Below the pieces are notes generated by a model. The model worked only from the letters and a program-made list of their open reading frames with translations, did no database searches and was not told where the DNA came from. From contig PCYE01000021.1 of the NCBI GenBank assembly GCA_002762865.1, positions 1 to 40,716 on the forward strand: a DNA stretch of 40,716 bases. Direction: 5' to 3'. Position numbers and translations under genes: made by a program. This document shows, piece by piece, positions 17,913 through 27,684 of the stretch (position 1 is the first letter of the stretch; each line of letters opens with the position of its first letter). This stretch comes from Candidatus Woesearchaeota archaeon CG10_big_fil_rev_8_21_14_0_10_33_12 (GTDB lineage Archaea; Nanobdellota; Nanobdellia; Woesearchaeales; CG1-02-33-12).

Positions 17913-19088
17913 ATGAGTTTAAGCTTAGGAATAGATCTTTCCACATTTGCTTATGGTAAAATGATGGGTCTAGATTCAAATGAGAATAATGGTAATAAGC
18001 ATGAGATTAGTGTTATAATCCCCGCATATAATGAAGAGAAAAGTATTGAGGAGGTTGTTGATGCACAGTACAAACAAACAAAACAACCAAAAAATGTATT
18101 TTTAATTAATGATAATTCCTCTGATTCCACACATGATATCTGCAAATGTTTAGAAAAAAAGTATAATACTTTTGTGTATATAAAAAATGATCACAACCAA
18201 GGTAAAGCTAGTAACATAAATAAAGTTGTAAGCGATTATTATGATAAATTAGGAGATATTGTATACATAAATGATGGTGATTTGATACCTGATAAAAATT
18301 GTCTAGAAGAACTAATTAATGGTTTTGATGAACCTGAAGTTGCAGCAATTACTGGATTTCCTCGCCTTATTGCTGGAGGATCTTTATTGAGTAAAGCTAT
18401 GACTTGGGGAAAACAATGGCAGATAGATGTTCTTTATTTTAGAAAAGAGGCACAAGCATATAGAAATGGTATGTATGTTCTTTGTGGAGCAATTACTGCC
18501 TATAAAAAAGATATTTTAAAAAAGATTCCCATACCAACAAGAACCAAAACAGAAGATTTAGATTATACTTGGATTCTTATAGAAAATGGCTACAAATTAA
18601 GATTTCAAAAAAAAGCAACAGCTAAATCATATGATGTAGTTGGCATGAAAGAACACTGGAAACAAACCCTTAGGTGGCATAGCGGGGCATGGCAGTCTAT
18701 TTATTCTCATGGAAAAAATTTAAATAAAGCTAAGGGTTTATTATATACTACATTAGTACCATTCTGGCTTGATGCAGCACTCTTTACAGCTTTACCTTTT
18801 CTATACAACTATAACTCTTATGTAGCATTAGGCATAGTTGGTATTGAGCTTATATCAAACTTAACTACTAATCTGATTTCAAGTCCAAAATCTTTGAAAT
18901 ATTTTCCCTCTGCACCATTGTATACTGCAATGTGTTTTTCTAGTTATTTAATTAGTGCAGTAAAAACAACTAACGAGAAAATAATGCACAAAGAAGATCA
19001 ATGGAAGAATAGATGGGAAAAACAGGTTATAAAAGACCCTGTTGCAAAGAATATCCCTAAGAATCAGGAAGAACAAAATGAGAAATAA
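17913..19088 (+). CDS. family 2 glycosyltransferase (processive, PgaC/hyaluronan-synthase-like) with C-terminal membrane helices
   Basis: ISVIIPAYNEEKSIEEVV, NDGDLIPD, TEDLDYTW, QTLRW (QxxRW). Confidence 0.9.
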   Translation: MSLSLGIDLSTFAYGKMMGLDSNENNGNKHEISVIIPAYNEEKSIEEVVDAQYKQTKQPKNVFLINDNSSDSTHDICKCLEKKYNTFVYIKNDHNQGKASNINKVVSDYYDKLGDIVYINDGDLIPDKNCLEELINGFDEPEVAAITGFPRLIAGGSLLSKAMTWGKQWQIDVLYFRKEAQAYRNGMYVLCGAITAYKKDILKKIPIPTRTKTEDLDYTWILIENGYKLRFQKKATAKSYDVVGMKEHWKQTLRWHSGAWQSIYSHGKNLNKAKGLLYTTLVPFWLDAALFTALPFLYNYNSYVALGIVGIELISNLTTNLISSPKSLKYFPSAPLYTAMCFSSYLISAVKTTNEKIMHKEDQWKNRWEKQVIKDPVAKNIPKNQEEQNEK

Positions 19089-20310
19089 TAATAGAAATAA
19101 ATTTAAAAGAATTTCATGTGTTATTTTGCCTACATTTCTTAGTGTAGGACTTTTATATTTTACAAATGTTTCTGCTTTTGATGCAGGAGGTAATAATTTA
19201 AATAATCTTTCTAACAACGATAAAAGTGAAATTATTCAAGAAGGAAATAAATTAGTGAATAATTTAGGATATTTTAATGAATTCAATATAGATAACTTAG
19301 ACTTAGAACTTAGATTTACTGGAGATAATGAATTTATAACAGAGAATGAATCAAATTTAAATAAAGCAAACAAAAGATTATTGGAAATAAAGGCGGGCTC
19401 TAACGTTCGAAAATTAGAAGAGTGTTTAACAGGCAAAATAGAACCACAGTTAATTAATCTGTCAAGAGATGATATTATTTTATATAGTAGGATGATACCT
19501 ATAAAGAATTCATTAGAATTATACACTCAAATATATGAAATAGATCCAATATGGTTTTCTGAAGTGCTTTTACTTGAATCAAGATTTAATCCAATAGCAG
19601 TGAATGATAGAACATTAGATTATGGTATTGCTCAAATGAAAAAAGAAAGATATGAATTAGCAAAAGAATCTATGAGTAATAAACAAACTCAATATTTTTT
19701 AGATGTTAATTTAGAGGATAATATTTATAATCCCGAGACTAATATTGCATCTGTTCTTCTACTAACCAGAAGGGTTATTGATGAAAATAATCTAACCTCC
19801 GAAGATTATGATATCCTTTCAGTTTTATATAATTTGGGTTATGCAGGAATAAATGATAATAGGACATTTACAGAAAAGGGACAAAGATATCTAGATCTCC
19901 TTGACGAAAGAAAGTTTGAAGTAAATAAAATAATTAATTGCTTCGATTACGAAAAAAATGAAAGAAATTATATCAAAAACAAGAGAATAATGCCTTTATT
20001 TAATGTTTATGATGATAATAATAGTATAGATAAACAATATCAGGAATTATTCAAATTTTATACATTAGAATTAGATAATATAAAAAATGAAGAAGACGTT
20101 TGGTGGTCAGCATTATGTCTAAATGAATCTTTTTTATACTCAAAAATTTTAGATAATATTTATAAAACAGAAATAGAGGAAGAAAACAGAAATAAAATTT
20201 ATGATGCCGCAAATTATCTTGAAAATGTAACTGAAAGTTATAGAAATACTGAACTTGGGCAATATGTTGATCAATTATACAAAATGATTATCCCCTTTAA
20301 AAATGACTAA
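19078..20310 (+). CDS. secreted/anchored lytic-transglycosylase (SLT)-like protein
   Basis: signal/TM N-terminus; WFSEVLLLESRFNPIAVNDRTLDYGIAQMKKERYELA...YNPETNIASVLLLTRRVIDE...DILSVLYNLGYAGI resembles SLT ESxFxPxAxS...GxMQ...NI..G...A.YN.G. Confidence 0.7.
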   Translation: MRNNNRNKFKRISCVILPTFLSVGLLYFTNVSAFDAGGNNLNNLSNNDKSEIIQEGNKLVNNLGYFNEFNIDNLDLELRFTGDNEFITENESNLNKANKRLLEIKAGSNVRKLEECLTGKIEPQLINLSRDDIILYSRMIPIKNSLELYTQIYEIDPIWFSEVLLLESRFNPIAVNDRTLDYGIAQMKKERYELAKESMSNKQTQYFLDVNLEDNIYNPETNIASVLLLTRRVIDENNLTSEDYDILSVLYNLGYAGINDNRTFTEKGQRYLDLLDERKFEVNKIINCFDYEKNERNYIKNKRIMPLFNVYDDNNSIDKQYQELFKFYTLELDNIKNEEDVWWSALCLNESFLYSKILDNIYKTEIEEENRNKIYDAANYLENVTESYRNTELGQYVDQLYKMIIPFKND

Positions 20311-20770
20311 AACTAATCAAAATAAATTAAAAGAATTGAGAGTCTACAATTTGAATAAAATCACATTAAATGAAAACATCGAAACTTTTTTGTCTATAGA
20401 AAGAGACTATGCAGAACCTTGGAACAAAGAAAATTTCTTGATGGATATGCCTTACAAATGGCAATTGAGCAAATATATAACTTTTGAAAACAATATTGCT
20501 GGATTTATTATTGGTTCTCTTAGCAATAAAACTGTTTCATTACATAGATTTATGGTTGACAAAAATTATAGAAGGTTGGGTCTTGGAATTCAGGTATACC
20601 AGGAATTTGAAGAAAATTGTAGAAAAAAAAGTGGAGTGGAAAAAATCGTATTAAAAGTTCTTGCTGAAAACAAATCTGCTATTCTCTTTTATAATAAATT
20701 AGGCTATAAAATAAGAGAAGAGTTTGAATATTTGAAAATAAAGAGGTATTTAATGGAAAAATGTATTTAA
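20303..20770 (+). CDS. GNAT-family N-acetyltransferase
   Basis: LHRFMVDKNYRRLGLGIQVYQEFEENCRKKSGVEKIVLKVLAENKSAILFYNKLGYK. Confidence 0.85.
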   Translation: MTKTNQNKLKELRVYNLNKITLNENIETFLSIERDYAEPWNKENFLMDMPYKWQLSKYITFENNIAGFIIGSLSNKTVSLHRFMVDKNYRRLGLGIQVYQEFEENCRKKSGVEKIVLKVLAENKSAILFYNKLGYKIREEFEYLKIKRYLMEKCI

Positions 20771-21346
20771 TTAAACAAACCTTTTGGCCATGCTTTCATT
20801 AATGTCAACAAGATTTTCTTTTGCCTGCATATGCCTGAACTTCTGGTCAATATCAAGATAAACTTCCTGGTTAACATATTTTTTTATAACCGGAATTCCC
20901 TTCTCTATCAGATTGACTATATATTCCCTGACCATAAATTCTGTCAGGCCAATCCTTCTTGAAATAGCCTTGTATGTTATTGGCCCTTTTTCCTCAGCCA
21001 TTGTGTAAAGTGCAAGGAATACTTCCTTCTCCTTTGTTGTAAGAAAAATATGGGTATAAACCGGTTCTTCATTATGCTTTTTATCATCCTTTGCAACAAG
21101 GCGGTTTATAAAAAGCTGCAAATCCTCTATTTTTTCATTTAATTTATCGATTTTTGAATCAACATTGCACAAATACTCATAATTAGCCTGAATTTCATTA
21201 GTATTTTCGTTAATAGAGCCTAAATGCTCTTCAAATTCTTCTTTTATTTTATTAAAGGCTTTTTTAAGCGTTTTATTAATTGTAAGAAGTTCTTTGGAAC
21301 CATTATTCTTTTTTTCATCGAATAAATTAAACTTAATCCATATCAC
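20771..21346 (-). CDS. coiled-coil plus winged-helix DNA-binding protein
   Basis: LTTKEKEVFLALYTMAEEKGPITYKAISRRIGLTEFMVREYIVNLIEKGIPVIKKYVN wHTH. Confidence 0.7.
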   Translation of the reverse strand: MIWIKFNLFDEKKNNGSKELLTINKTLKKAFNKIKEEFEEHLGSINENTNEIQANYEYLCNVDSKIDKLNEKIEDLQLFINRLVAKDDKKHNEEPVYTHIFLTTKEKEVFLALYTMAEEKGPITYKAISRRIGLTEFMVREYIVNLIEKGIPVIKKYVNQEVYLDIDQKFRHMQAKENLVDINESMAKRFV

Positions 21347-21451
21347 CCCGAGTTAACTATATTTCTTAGGTTACTTAAAAACTTTTCCAAAAATAACAAA
21401 TTTTAAAAACAGAAACAGAATTTTTGTTACTAAAGCATAAAAAGGGATATT

Positions 21452-22084
21452 ATGATAAGCTCAAAATCAAGCCTGGCGGTTTTACTCTCAAAATTAAGAG
21501 TTTTTGAGGCCCCAAAACTAAAATCAGAACAGTACACCACAGATTCAGAGATAGCAGCAGCTGTTTTGTGGCAAGCTTATTATTTAAGAGATATAGAAAA
21601 CAAGATAATAGCTGATCTTGGAAGCGGCACAGGAATACTGAGCTTTGGTGCTTTATTATTAGGGGCAAAAAAGGTTTTTTTTGTTGAAAATGACAGAAAT
21701 TCGGTTAAGATTACCAAAGAAAATCTTGTTTTTATTGAGAAAGAAACTAAAACAAAGCTTTCTGAGAAAGCCATATTCCTTAACCAAGACATCAATAATT
21801 TTGATGATAAAGTTGACACTGTAATCCAGAATCCCCCCTTTGGAACAAAACAGGAACATGCTGATAAGGTTTTTCTTGAAAAGGCGTTTTTGCTTACCAA
21901 TGTAATATACTCATTTCATAAAATTGAGACAATGGGATTTGTAAACAGTATTTCAAAAGATAATGGCTTTGAGGTTACACACCTATGGAAATTTGACTTT
22001 CCAATAAAATCAACATACAGCTTTCACAGGAAAAGAATCCAGAGAATAAAAGTTGGATGCTGGAGAATGGAAAAAATTAAATAG
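21452..22084 (+). CDS. METTL5-like N6-adenine RNA methyltransferase
   Basis: EQYTTDSEIAA, IADLGSGTGILSFGALLLGA, VIQNPPFGTKQEHADKVFLEKAF. Confidence 0.85.
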   Translation: MISSKSSLAVLLSKLRVFEAPKLKSEQYTTDSEIAAAVLWQAYYLRDIENKIIADLGSGTGILSFGALLLGAKKVFFVENDRNSVKITKENLVFIEKETKTKLSEKAIFLNQDINNFDDKVDTVIQNPPFGTKQEHADKVFLEKAFLLTNVIYSFHKIETMGFVNSISKDNGFEVTHLWKFDFPIKSTYSFHRKRIQRIKVGCWRMEKIK

Positions 22085-22128
22085 AAATCTTTATAAACAT
22101 TATAAAAACTCTTTTTTAAGGTGTTATT

Positions 22129-22407
22129 ATGGAAATCAATGTCATTGAAGAAAAAAAGAACAGGTTAAGCTTTGAGCTTAAGGGGCAGGGCAACACTTTC
22201 TGCAATATATTAAAAGATGAGCTATGGAATGATAAGCATGTTACTGTTGCAACATATACCATAAAGCATCCATTACTTGGAATTCCTTTTATGATTGTTG
22301 AGACAGATGGGCATAAAAGCCCAAAACAAGCATTGGAAAGTGCTGCTGAGAGAGTAGCTGATAAGGCAGACAAGCTAAGGAAAGAGGCCAAGAAAGAGCT
22401 AAAATGA
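22129..22407 (+). CDS. rpoL: DNA-directed RNA polymerase subunit L (Rpo11)
   Basis: LSFELKGQGNTFCNILKDELWNDKHVTVATYTIKHPLLGIPFMIVETDGHKSPKQAL. Confidence 0.9.
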   Translation: MEINVIEEKKNRLSFELKGQGNTFCNILKDELWNDKHVTVATYTIKHPLLGIPFMIVETDGHKSPKQALESAAERVADKADKLRKEAKKELK

Positions 22408-22955
22408 TTAAGCCATCAGATGGCAAGTTATTGATAAAATTAGCAAGAGAATCTATTTCCTCATATTTCTTACAAAAAGAGCCAAATATAAGCATTCTAA
22501 AACAGTTTTCTGACAGGCAGGGAGTATTTGTAACTTTAAATAAAAATGAGCAACTAAGGGGTTGCATTGGCTTTCCAGAGCCCATATTCCCTTTGTATGA
22601 AGCAATAATAAAATCAGCAAGGTCAGCTGCTTTTGAAGACCCAAGATTTCCCCCATTGCAGAAAGAAGAACTAAAAGATATAAAAATAGAGATATCTGTT
22701 CTTACTGTCCCAAAACTTATTGAAGTGAAAAAACCAGAGGATTATCTTAAGGAAATAAAGATTGGCAAAGATGGCCTCATAATAAGGTCAGGCTATGGCT
22801 CCGGGCTATTGCTGCCGCAGGTTGCAGCAGAATATAAGTGGGGAGTTGAAGAGTTTCTTAGGCATTTATGCGAAAAAGCCTGGCTAAAGCAGGATGCATG
22901 GAAAGATACAAACAGCAGGATTTACAGATTTCAGGCGCAGATATTTAAAGAGTAA
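22404..22955 (+). CDS. AMMECR1-domain protein
   Basis: GVFVTLNKNEQLRGCIGFPEP...SAAFEDPRFPPLQKEELKDIKIEISVL. Confidence 0.92.
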   Translation: MIKPSDGKLLIKLARESISSYFLQKEPNISILKQFSDRQGVFVTLNKNEQLRGCIGFPEPIFPLYEAIIKSARSAAFEDPRFPPLQKEELKDIKIEISVLTVPKLIEVKKPEDYLKEIKIGKDGLIIRSGYGSGLLLPQVAAEYKWGVEEFLRHLCEKAWLKQDAWKDTNSRIYRFQAQIFKE

Positions 22956-22983
22956 ACCTAAGAAAAAGGAGGCAAGAAAGAAA

Positions 22984-23580
22984 ATGAATTCTGAAAAAAA
23001 CCATTCTCTCCCTTTTAAAAGAGATACAGCATGGGAACTTGTCAAAGAATACAACAAAGATAAACCTGATCTTAACCATTATCTTGAAAGCGAGGCTATT
23101 ATGCTGGCTCTTGCAAAAAAATTGGGAGAAGATGAAGAAACATGGGGAATGCTTGGTTTAGTGCATGATATTGATTGGGGCATAACAAAAAAAAATCCCA
23201 AAGATCATTTAACTAAGGCCCCTGAGATTTTGAGGAAAGCTAGTTTTAGTGAGGATTTTATTAAAATTATTGTTTCCCATGGTTATGGGTATGAATGTGC
23301 AGGTCTGGAAAATAAAAAAAGAACAACAAAAGCAGAGCATGCCCTTGCCTGCGCTGAAACAGTAACCGGATTAATTCATGCTTACGCATTAATAAGAGGC
23401 TCAATAGATGGCATGAAAGTAAAGGGATTAAAAAAGAAGTTTAAAGAGAAGAGCTTTGCAGCTGCAGTAAACAGGGAAATAATCAAGGAATGCGGAGATT
23501 TAGGGCTTGAGTTAAGTGAGTTTCTGCAGTTGTCAATTGATGCAATAACAGAAATAGCAGATAAGGTTGATTTAATATAA
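22984..23580 (+). CDS. HD-domain phosphohydrolase-like protein
   Basis: ALAKKLGEDEETWGMLGLVHDIDWG ... IIVSHGYG ... HALACAETVTGLI. Confidence 0.8.
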   Translation: MNSEKNHSLPFKRDTAWELVKEYNKDKPDLNHYLESEAIMLALAKKLGEDEETWGMLGLVHDIDWGITKKNPKDHLTKAPEILRKASFSEDFIKIIVSHGYGYECAGLENKKRTTKAEHALACAETVTGLIHAYALIRGSIDGMKVKGLKKKFKEKSFAAAVNREIIKECGDLGLELSEFLQLSIDAITEIADKVDLI

Positions 23581-23581
23581 A

Positions 23582-24640
23582 ATGATTATAACTGATATAT
23601 TGGAATATTATAAAGAAAAAATAGAACTTAGGCTAAAAACCTTTCTGGATGAAAAAATTTCTGAAGCAGAAAAAATATCTTATTCTTCAAGAGAGATAAT
23701 GCAGTACATAAAAGAGTTTAATCTCAGGGGAGGAAAAAGAATAAGGTCAGTATTAATCATAATGGCCTACAAATCTCTTGGAGGAAAAAATGAAAATGCA
23801 ATAATTGATATTGCTGCGTCAGCAGAGCTAATGCAGTCATTCCTCCTGATCCATGATGATATAATTGATGATGATGATTTAAGGAGGGGCGGTCCAACCA
23901 TGCATAGAATATATGCAGAAAAATACAAAGGCTGTGATAACCCCAAAAAATTTGGGGAAAACATGGCAATAATAGCAGGCGATCTTCTTGCATCTCTTGG
24001 AAATGAAATAATCTCTAAATCAGCTTTTGATGAAGAAAAAAAGCTAAAGCTATTGCAGAAATTCAACAAGATTATAAAACTAACTGGCTATGGGGAAATA
24101 ATTGATATTTTGTCTGGGCTAAAAACTAATGTGACAGAACAAGATATATCAAAAATGCACAAGTTAAAAACAGCTGTATACACAATAGAAGGGCCCTTGC
24201 ACATGGGCGCAATAGCCGCAGGAGCATCAGATGATCAGCTAAAAATACTAAGTGAATATGCAATTCCATTGGGTATGGCATTTCAACTAAAGGATGATAT
24301 CCTGGGATTATTTGGCTCAGAGGAAAAGCTTGGCAAGCCAGCTGATTCTGATATAAAAGAGGGCAAAAAAACACTTCTTATTTTAAAGGTACTGGAGAAT
24401 GCAAATAAAGAACAAAAAGAGCTCATTGGAAATGCATTGGGAAACAAAGATATAACAAAAACAGAGCTAACAAAGGTAAGAGAAATAATAAAAGAAACAG
24501 GCTCACTATCTTATTCAGAAAATCTGGCAGAAAAACTAGTGAAAAAAGCAAAGAATGCAATAAAAACTTCTGATTTTGAAACGCATGGAAAAGATTTCTT
24601 TTTGGAAATAGCAGATTATGTAATCAAAAGAGATTACTAA
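23582..24640 (+). CDS. trans-polyprenyl (geranylgeranyl-type) diphosphate synthase
   Basis: GGKRIRSVL, LLIHDDIIDDDDLRRGGPTMH (first DDxxD), FQLKDDILG (second Asp-rich). Confidence 0.93.
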   Translation: MIITDILEYYKEKIELRLKTFLDEKISEAEKISYSSREIMQYIKEFNLRGGKRIRSVLIIMAYKSLGGKNENAIIDIAASAELMQSFLLIHDDIIDDDDLRRGGPTMHRIYAEKYKGCDNPKKFGENMAIIAGDLLASLGNEIISKSAFDEEKKLKLLQKFNKIIKLTGYGEIIDILSGLKTNVTEQDISKMHKLKTAVYTIEGPLHMGAIAAGASDDQLKILSEYAIPLGMAFQLKDDILGLFGSEEKLGKPADSDIKEGKKTLLILKVLENANKEQKELIGNALGNKDITKTELTKVREIIKETGSLSYSENLAEKLVKKAKNAIKTSDFETHGKDFFLEIADYVIKRDY

Positions 24641-24728
24641 AATGGAGAGAAGAAAAACAAGAGGTATGAAGGTAGGAAAAATTTTTGAAGCGTTATTAAA
24701 TAAAATAAGAAAATTATAGGTGGGTTGT

Positions 24729-25418
24729 ATGAAAACAACAGCAATAATACTAGCAGCAGGAAAGGCAAAAAGAATGATGGCTGATAAAAATAAACTCTTC
24801 TTAGAGCTGCGAAAACCAATTTTAATACATGCAGTAGAGGCATTTGAAAACCACAGATTAATCAATGAGATAATAATTGTTGTAAACAAAAAAGATTTAG
24901 AGGTTTGCAGCAAGATTGTTGAAAAAAATATCTTTAAAAAAATCCAGAAAATAATTGTTGGAGGCGAAACAAGACAGCAGTCATCATACAATGGTGTTAT
25001 GGAAGCAGATTCTGATATTATTATTATCCATGATGGGGCAAGACCGCTTGTAACAGAGGATTCTATAACAAACTCAATCAGGGATGCCTTAAATTATGGA
25101 GCCTCTGTTGTTGCAGTGCCTCTAAAAGAAACTGTAAAAAAGGTTGATAATTGTTTTGTTAAAAACACTCTTGATAGAGATGCATTATGGATTGCCCAAA
25201 CACCACAAACATTCAAGGCAGATATTATTAAAAAGGCGCATGAAGCAGCAGAAAGAGATGGTTTTTTTGGAAAAGATGATTCTTCATTAGTTGAAAGATT
25301 AGGTTATAAAGTTAGGATATGCATGGGGCATTATGAAAATTTAAAGATAACAACACCAGATGATCTGATAATAGCAAAGCATATATTTAAGAAAAATAAT
25401 GGTGATTATTATGATTAG
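24729..25418 (+). CDS. ispD: 2-C-methyl-D-erythritol 4-phosphate cytidylyltransferase
   Basis: TAIILAAGKAKRMMADKNKLFLEL, VGGETRQQSSYNGV, IIIHDGARPLV, VAVPLKETVKKV, AQTPQTFKADIIKKAH. Confidence 0.92.
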   Translation: MKTTAIILAAGKAKRMMADKNKLFLELRKPILIHAVEAFENHRLINEIIIVVNKKDLEVCSKIVEKNIFKKIQKIIVGGETRQQSSYNGVMEADSDIIIIHDGARPLVTEDSITNSIRDALNYGASVVAVPLKETVKKVDNCFVKNTLDRDALWIAQTPQTFKADIIKKAHEAAERDGFFGKDDSSLVERLGYKVRICMGHYENLKITTPDDLIIAKHIFKKNNGDYYD

Positions 25419-25890
25419 GGTTGGTATTGGCCAGGATTCTCATAGGTTTATAAGAAAAAGCAAAAAAAGGCTTGCTCTTGGTGGTGTGATAATCCATGAT
25501 GAAAAGGGCTTAGAAGGAAATTCTGATGGTGATGTTGTGCTGCATGCTATCTTCAACGCCCTAAGCCAGGCTGTTGGCAAAAGATCAATAGGGTTCTATT
25601 CTGATAAGATGTGCAGGGAAGGAATTAAAGACAGCAGGGAATACCTAAAGCTGGCATTGAAGATGGTCAAGGACAGCGGTTATAAAGTAAATAATATTGG
25701 TGTGATGATTGAGGCAAAAAAACCAAGGATTGAGCCATATGTTGATGATATGAAAAAGAGCATAGCAAGGATATTAATGATCACACAAAACATGGTTGGT
25801 ATAACAGCAACTTCTGGCGAGGGCCTTACTGCCTTTGGCAGAGGCATGGGAATACAGGTATTTGCAATAGCAACTGTTGTCAGGTGTTAA
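25411..25890 (+). CDS. ispF: 2-C-methyl-D-erythritol 2,4-cyclodiphosphate synthase
   Basis: RVGIGQDSHRF, LALGGVIIHDEKGLEGNSDGDVVLHAIFNAL, EAKKPRIEPYVDDM, TSGEGLTAFGRGMGIQVFAIA. Confidence 0.92.
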   Translation: MIRVGIGQDSHRFIRKSKKRLALGGVIIHDEKGLEGNSDGDVVLHAIFNALSQAVGKRSIGFYSDKMCREGIKDSREYLKLALKMVKDSGYKVNNIGVMIEAKKPRIEPYVDDMKKSIARILMITQNMVGITATSGEGLTAFGRGMGIQVFAIATVVRC

Positions 25891-25894
25891 TATA

Positions 25895-26767
25895 ATGGAA
25901 CTAATCCAAAAGGCATATGCCAAAATAAACCTTTCCCTGGATATCATTAAGAGACTCTCTTCTGGATACCATAAAATAGAATCTGTTATACAGGAACTTG
26001 AGCTGTATGATATAATTAAACTAAAGAAAATAGAAAAAGGCATAAAACTTAAGTGTAATATTAATATTTGTCCAGCTAATGAAAACCTTGCTTACAAAGC
26101 AGCAGAGCTTCTTATTAAAAAGTTTAAAATAAACAGGGGTGTTGAAATAACTATTGAGAAAAATATTCCTATTGCAGCTGGCCTAAGCGGAGGAAGTGCA
26201 GATGCTGCTGCAACATTAAAGGGCATGAACAATATCTTTAATTTAGGTTTATCAGAAGAGAAACTAATTGAAATATCCAATGATATTGGCATGGATGTTG
26301 CATTTTGTTTATTTGGCGGAACAGCATATGCAACCGGTAAGGGCAATGAATTGCAGAGGATAGAAGATTTTCCAATGCTTTATGTTGTTTTGGCAAAGCC
26401 AAAGTTTGGTATTTTAGCAAAAGATGCTTATAATAATCTTAATTATAAAAAAATAGGCAGACAGCTAAAAACAGCTAAAATGCTTTGTGCAATCAGGAAA
26501 AAAAGCATTAATAAAATTGCAGAAAATCTACATAATGATTTTGAATATTCTGTCTGCAAGAAGTATTCAATTATTAATGAAATCAAGCAAAAAATGATAG
26601 AAAATAAAGCATTAAATGCATTGATGTCTGGCTCCGGCCCAACTGTGTTTGGGATAATTCAAGATAAAGCTATTGCAGAAAACATACAGGATAGCTTAAA
26701 AAAAGATCATTATTTTAGGAAAAAGCTTGATTTTGTTTGCATAACATACACCAATACTATTCATTAA
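25895..26767 (+). CDS. ispE: 4-diphosphocytidyl-2-C-methyl-D-erythritol kinase (GHMP kinase)
   Basis: QKAYAKINLSLDIIKRLSSGYHKIESVIQELELYD; IPIAAGLSGGSADAAATLKGMN; MSGSGPTVFGI. Confidence 0.92.
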   Translation: MELIQKAYAKINLSLDIIKRLSSGYHKIESVIQELELYDIIKLKKIEKGIKLKCNINICPANENLAYKAAELLIKKFKINRGVEITIEKNIPIAAGLSGGSADAAATLKGMNNIFNLGLSEEKLIEISNDIGMDVAFCLFGGTAYATGKGNELQRIEDFPMLYVVLAKPKFGILAKDAYNNLNYKKIGRQLKTAKMLCAIRKKSINKIAENLHNDFEYSVCKKYSIINEIKQKMIENKALNALMSGSGPTVFGIIQDKAIAENIQDSLKKDHYFRKKLDFVCITYTNTIH

Positions 26768-26787
26768 TTTAAAATTTACTTTTTTAT

Positions 26788-26815
26788 AGTAGTAATAAAG
26801 GAAAAGATTTATAAA
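26788..26815 (+). promoter_or_regulatory. extended promoter motif, copy D
   Basis: AGTAGTAAT-AAAGGAAAAGA-TTTATAAA; ATG 26839 lies ~24 nt downstream. Confidence 0.6.
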
Positions 26816-26838
26816 CATATATTATACCCTTCTGGTTT

Positions 26839-27591
26839 ATGAATAAAAAACAATGCCAATATCATTTTGGAAGATTATGTAATAATACTGATATCATTTT
26901 CTCCTGTAATAGTGGCTTTTTGGGTTATACTTTAATTAGAGATATTTTGAATTACCAAAACATGGAAAACCCAATGCCTTTTATTATTACTGAAGGTGTT
27001 CTTATGACATTTTGTGGTTTTATGTCAATTAAGATTGGTTTAAAGGAGAGGTTTTCATCATTAATTAGAAATTATGAAATTAAAACAAACAAATCAAAAT
27101 ATCCTTTTGAACACAGCAAAAAAGTGATTATAGATGATTCAGATGGGTTAGAAATGTTATTGGATAAAACAGCAAGAAAAGAAGACTTAGAGTGGGGAAC
27201 TCTGTTAAATGCTTATGATGACAAAGACAATGCAGTTATCTATAAAATATCAGACTCTGAAATATTAAAAAATTTTAAAATTTCTGGCAAAAAATTAGTT
27301 AAAAAAGACTTTTTTTGGGAGCAAACAATAACTCTCAGTGGTCAAAAATTAGCTAATTTAGGTTATAACGGATTACATCATTATCATCCTTTTAATGAAT
27401 ATGGTAATTTTGCGATTAATCTTGTGGATAGGTTTTCCCCACGCAATTGGATAAATCTATTAACTTTCAACATGCCTGAAGGGCCTGAGATAATAGGATA
27501 CAATAACCAGTTTGTTTATATTCCAAAGGACAAAAATAAGAAAGAATTATTGCTGGCAAGTCCAAAAAAGATAATGGAATACTTAAGTTAA
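26839..27591 (+). CDS. hypothetical protein with possible JAMM/MPN-like metalloprotease domain
   Basis: EDLEWGTLLNAYDDKDNAVIYKI (E-x-x-x-L-like) and GLHHYHPFNEYGNFAINLVD (HxHP...N-x2-D, 13-residue spacing instead of 10); N-terminal hydrophobic helices. Confidence 0.45.
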   Translation: MNKKQCQYHFGRLCNNTDIIFSCNSGFLGYTLIRDILNYQNMENPMPFIITEGVLMTFCGFMSIKIGLKERFSSLIRNYEIKTNKSKYPFEHSKKVIIDDSDGLEMLLDKTARKEDLEWGTLLNAYDDKDNAVIYKISDSEILKNFKISGKKLVKKDFFWEQTITLSGQKLANLGYNGLHHYHPFNEYGNFAINLVDRFSPRNWINLLTFNMPEGPEIIGYNNQFVYIPKDKNKKELLLASPKKIMEYLS

Positions 27592-27625
27592 TTCTTCAAT
27601 TTTTTAATCAAAACTGAAAATTTTA

Positions 27626-27640
27626 AGAAAGATTTATAAA
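27626..27640 (+). promoter_or_regulatory. BRE/TATA promoter of ispH (no upstream AGTAGT element)
   Basis: agaaagatttataaa ~45-60 nt before ATG 27685. Confidence 0.55.
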
Positions 27641-27684
27641 AAGATTTTTTCCAATAACAATAATATAGATTAATTGGTGAAATT

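Noticed and set aside
24642-24719. 25-aa ORF MERRKTRGMKVGKIFEALLNKIRKL between the prenyl synthase and ispD
   Set aside because: Too short to distinguish from chance, although spacing fits an operon gene.
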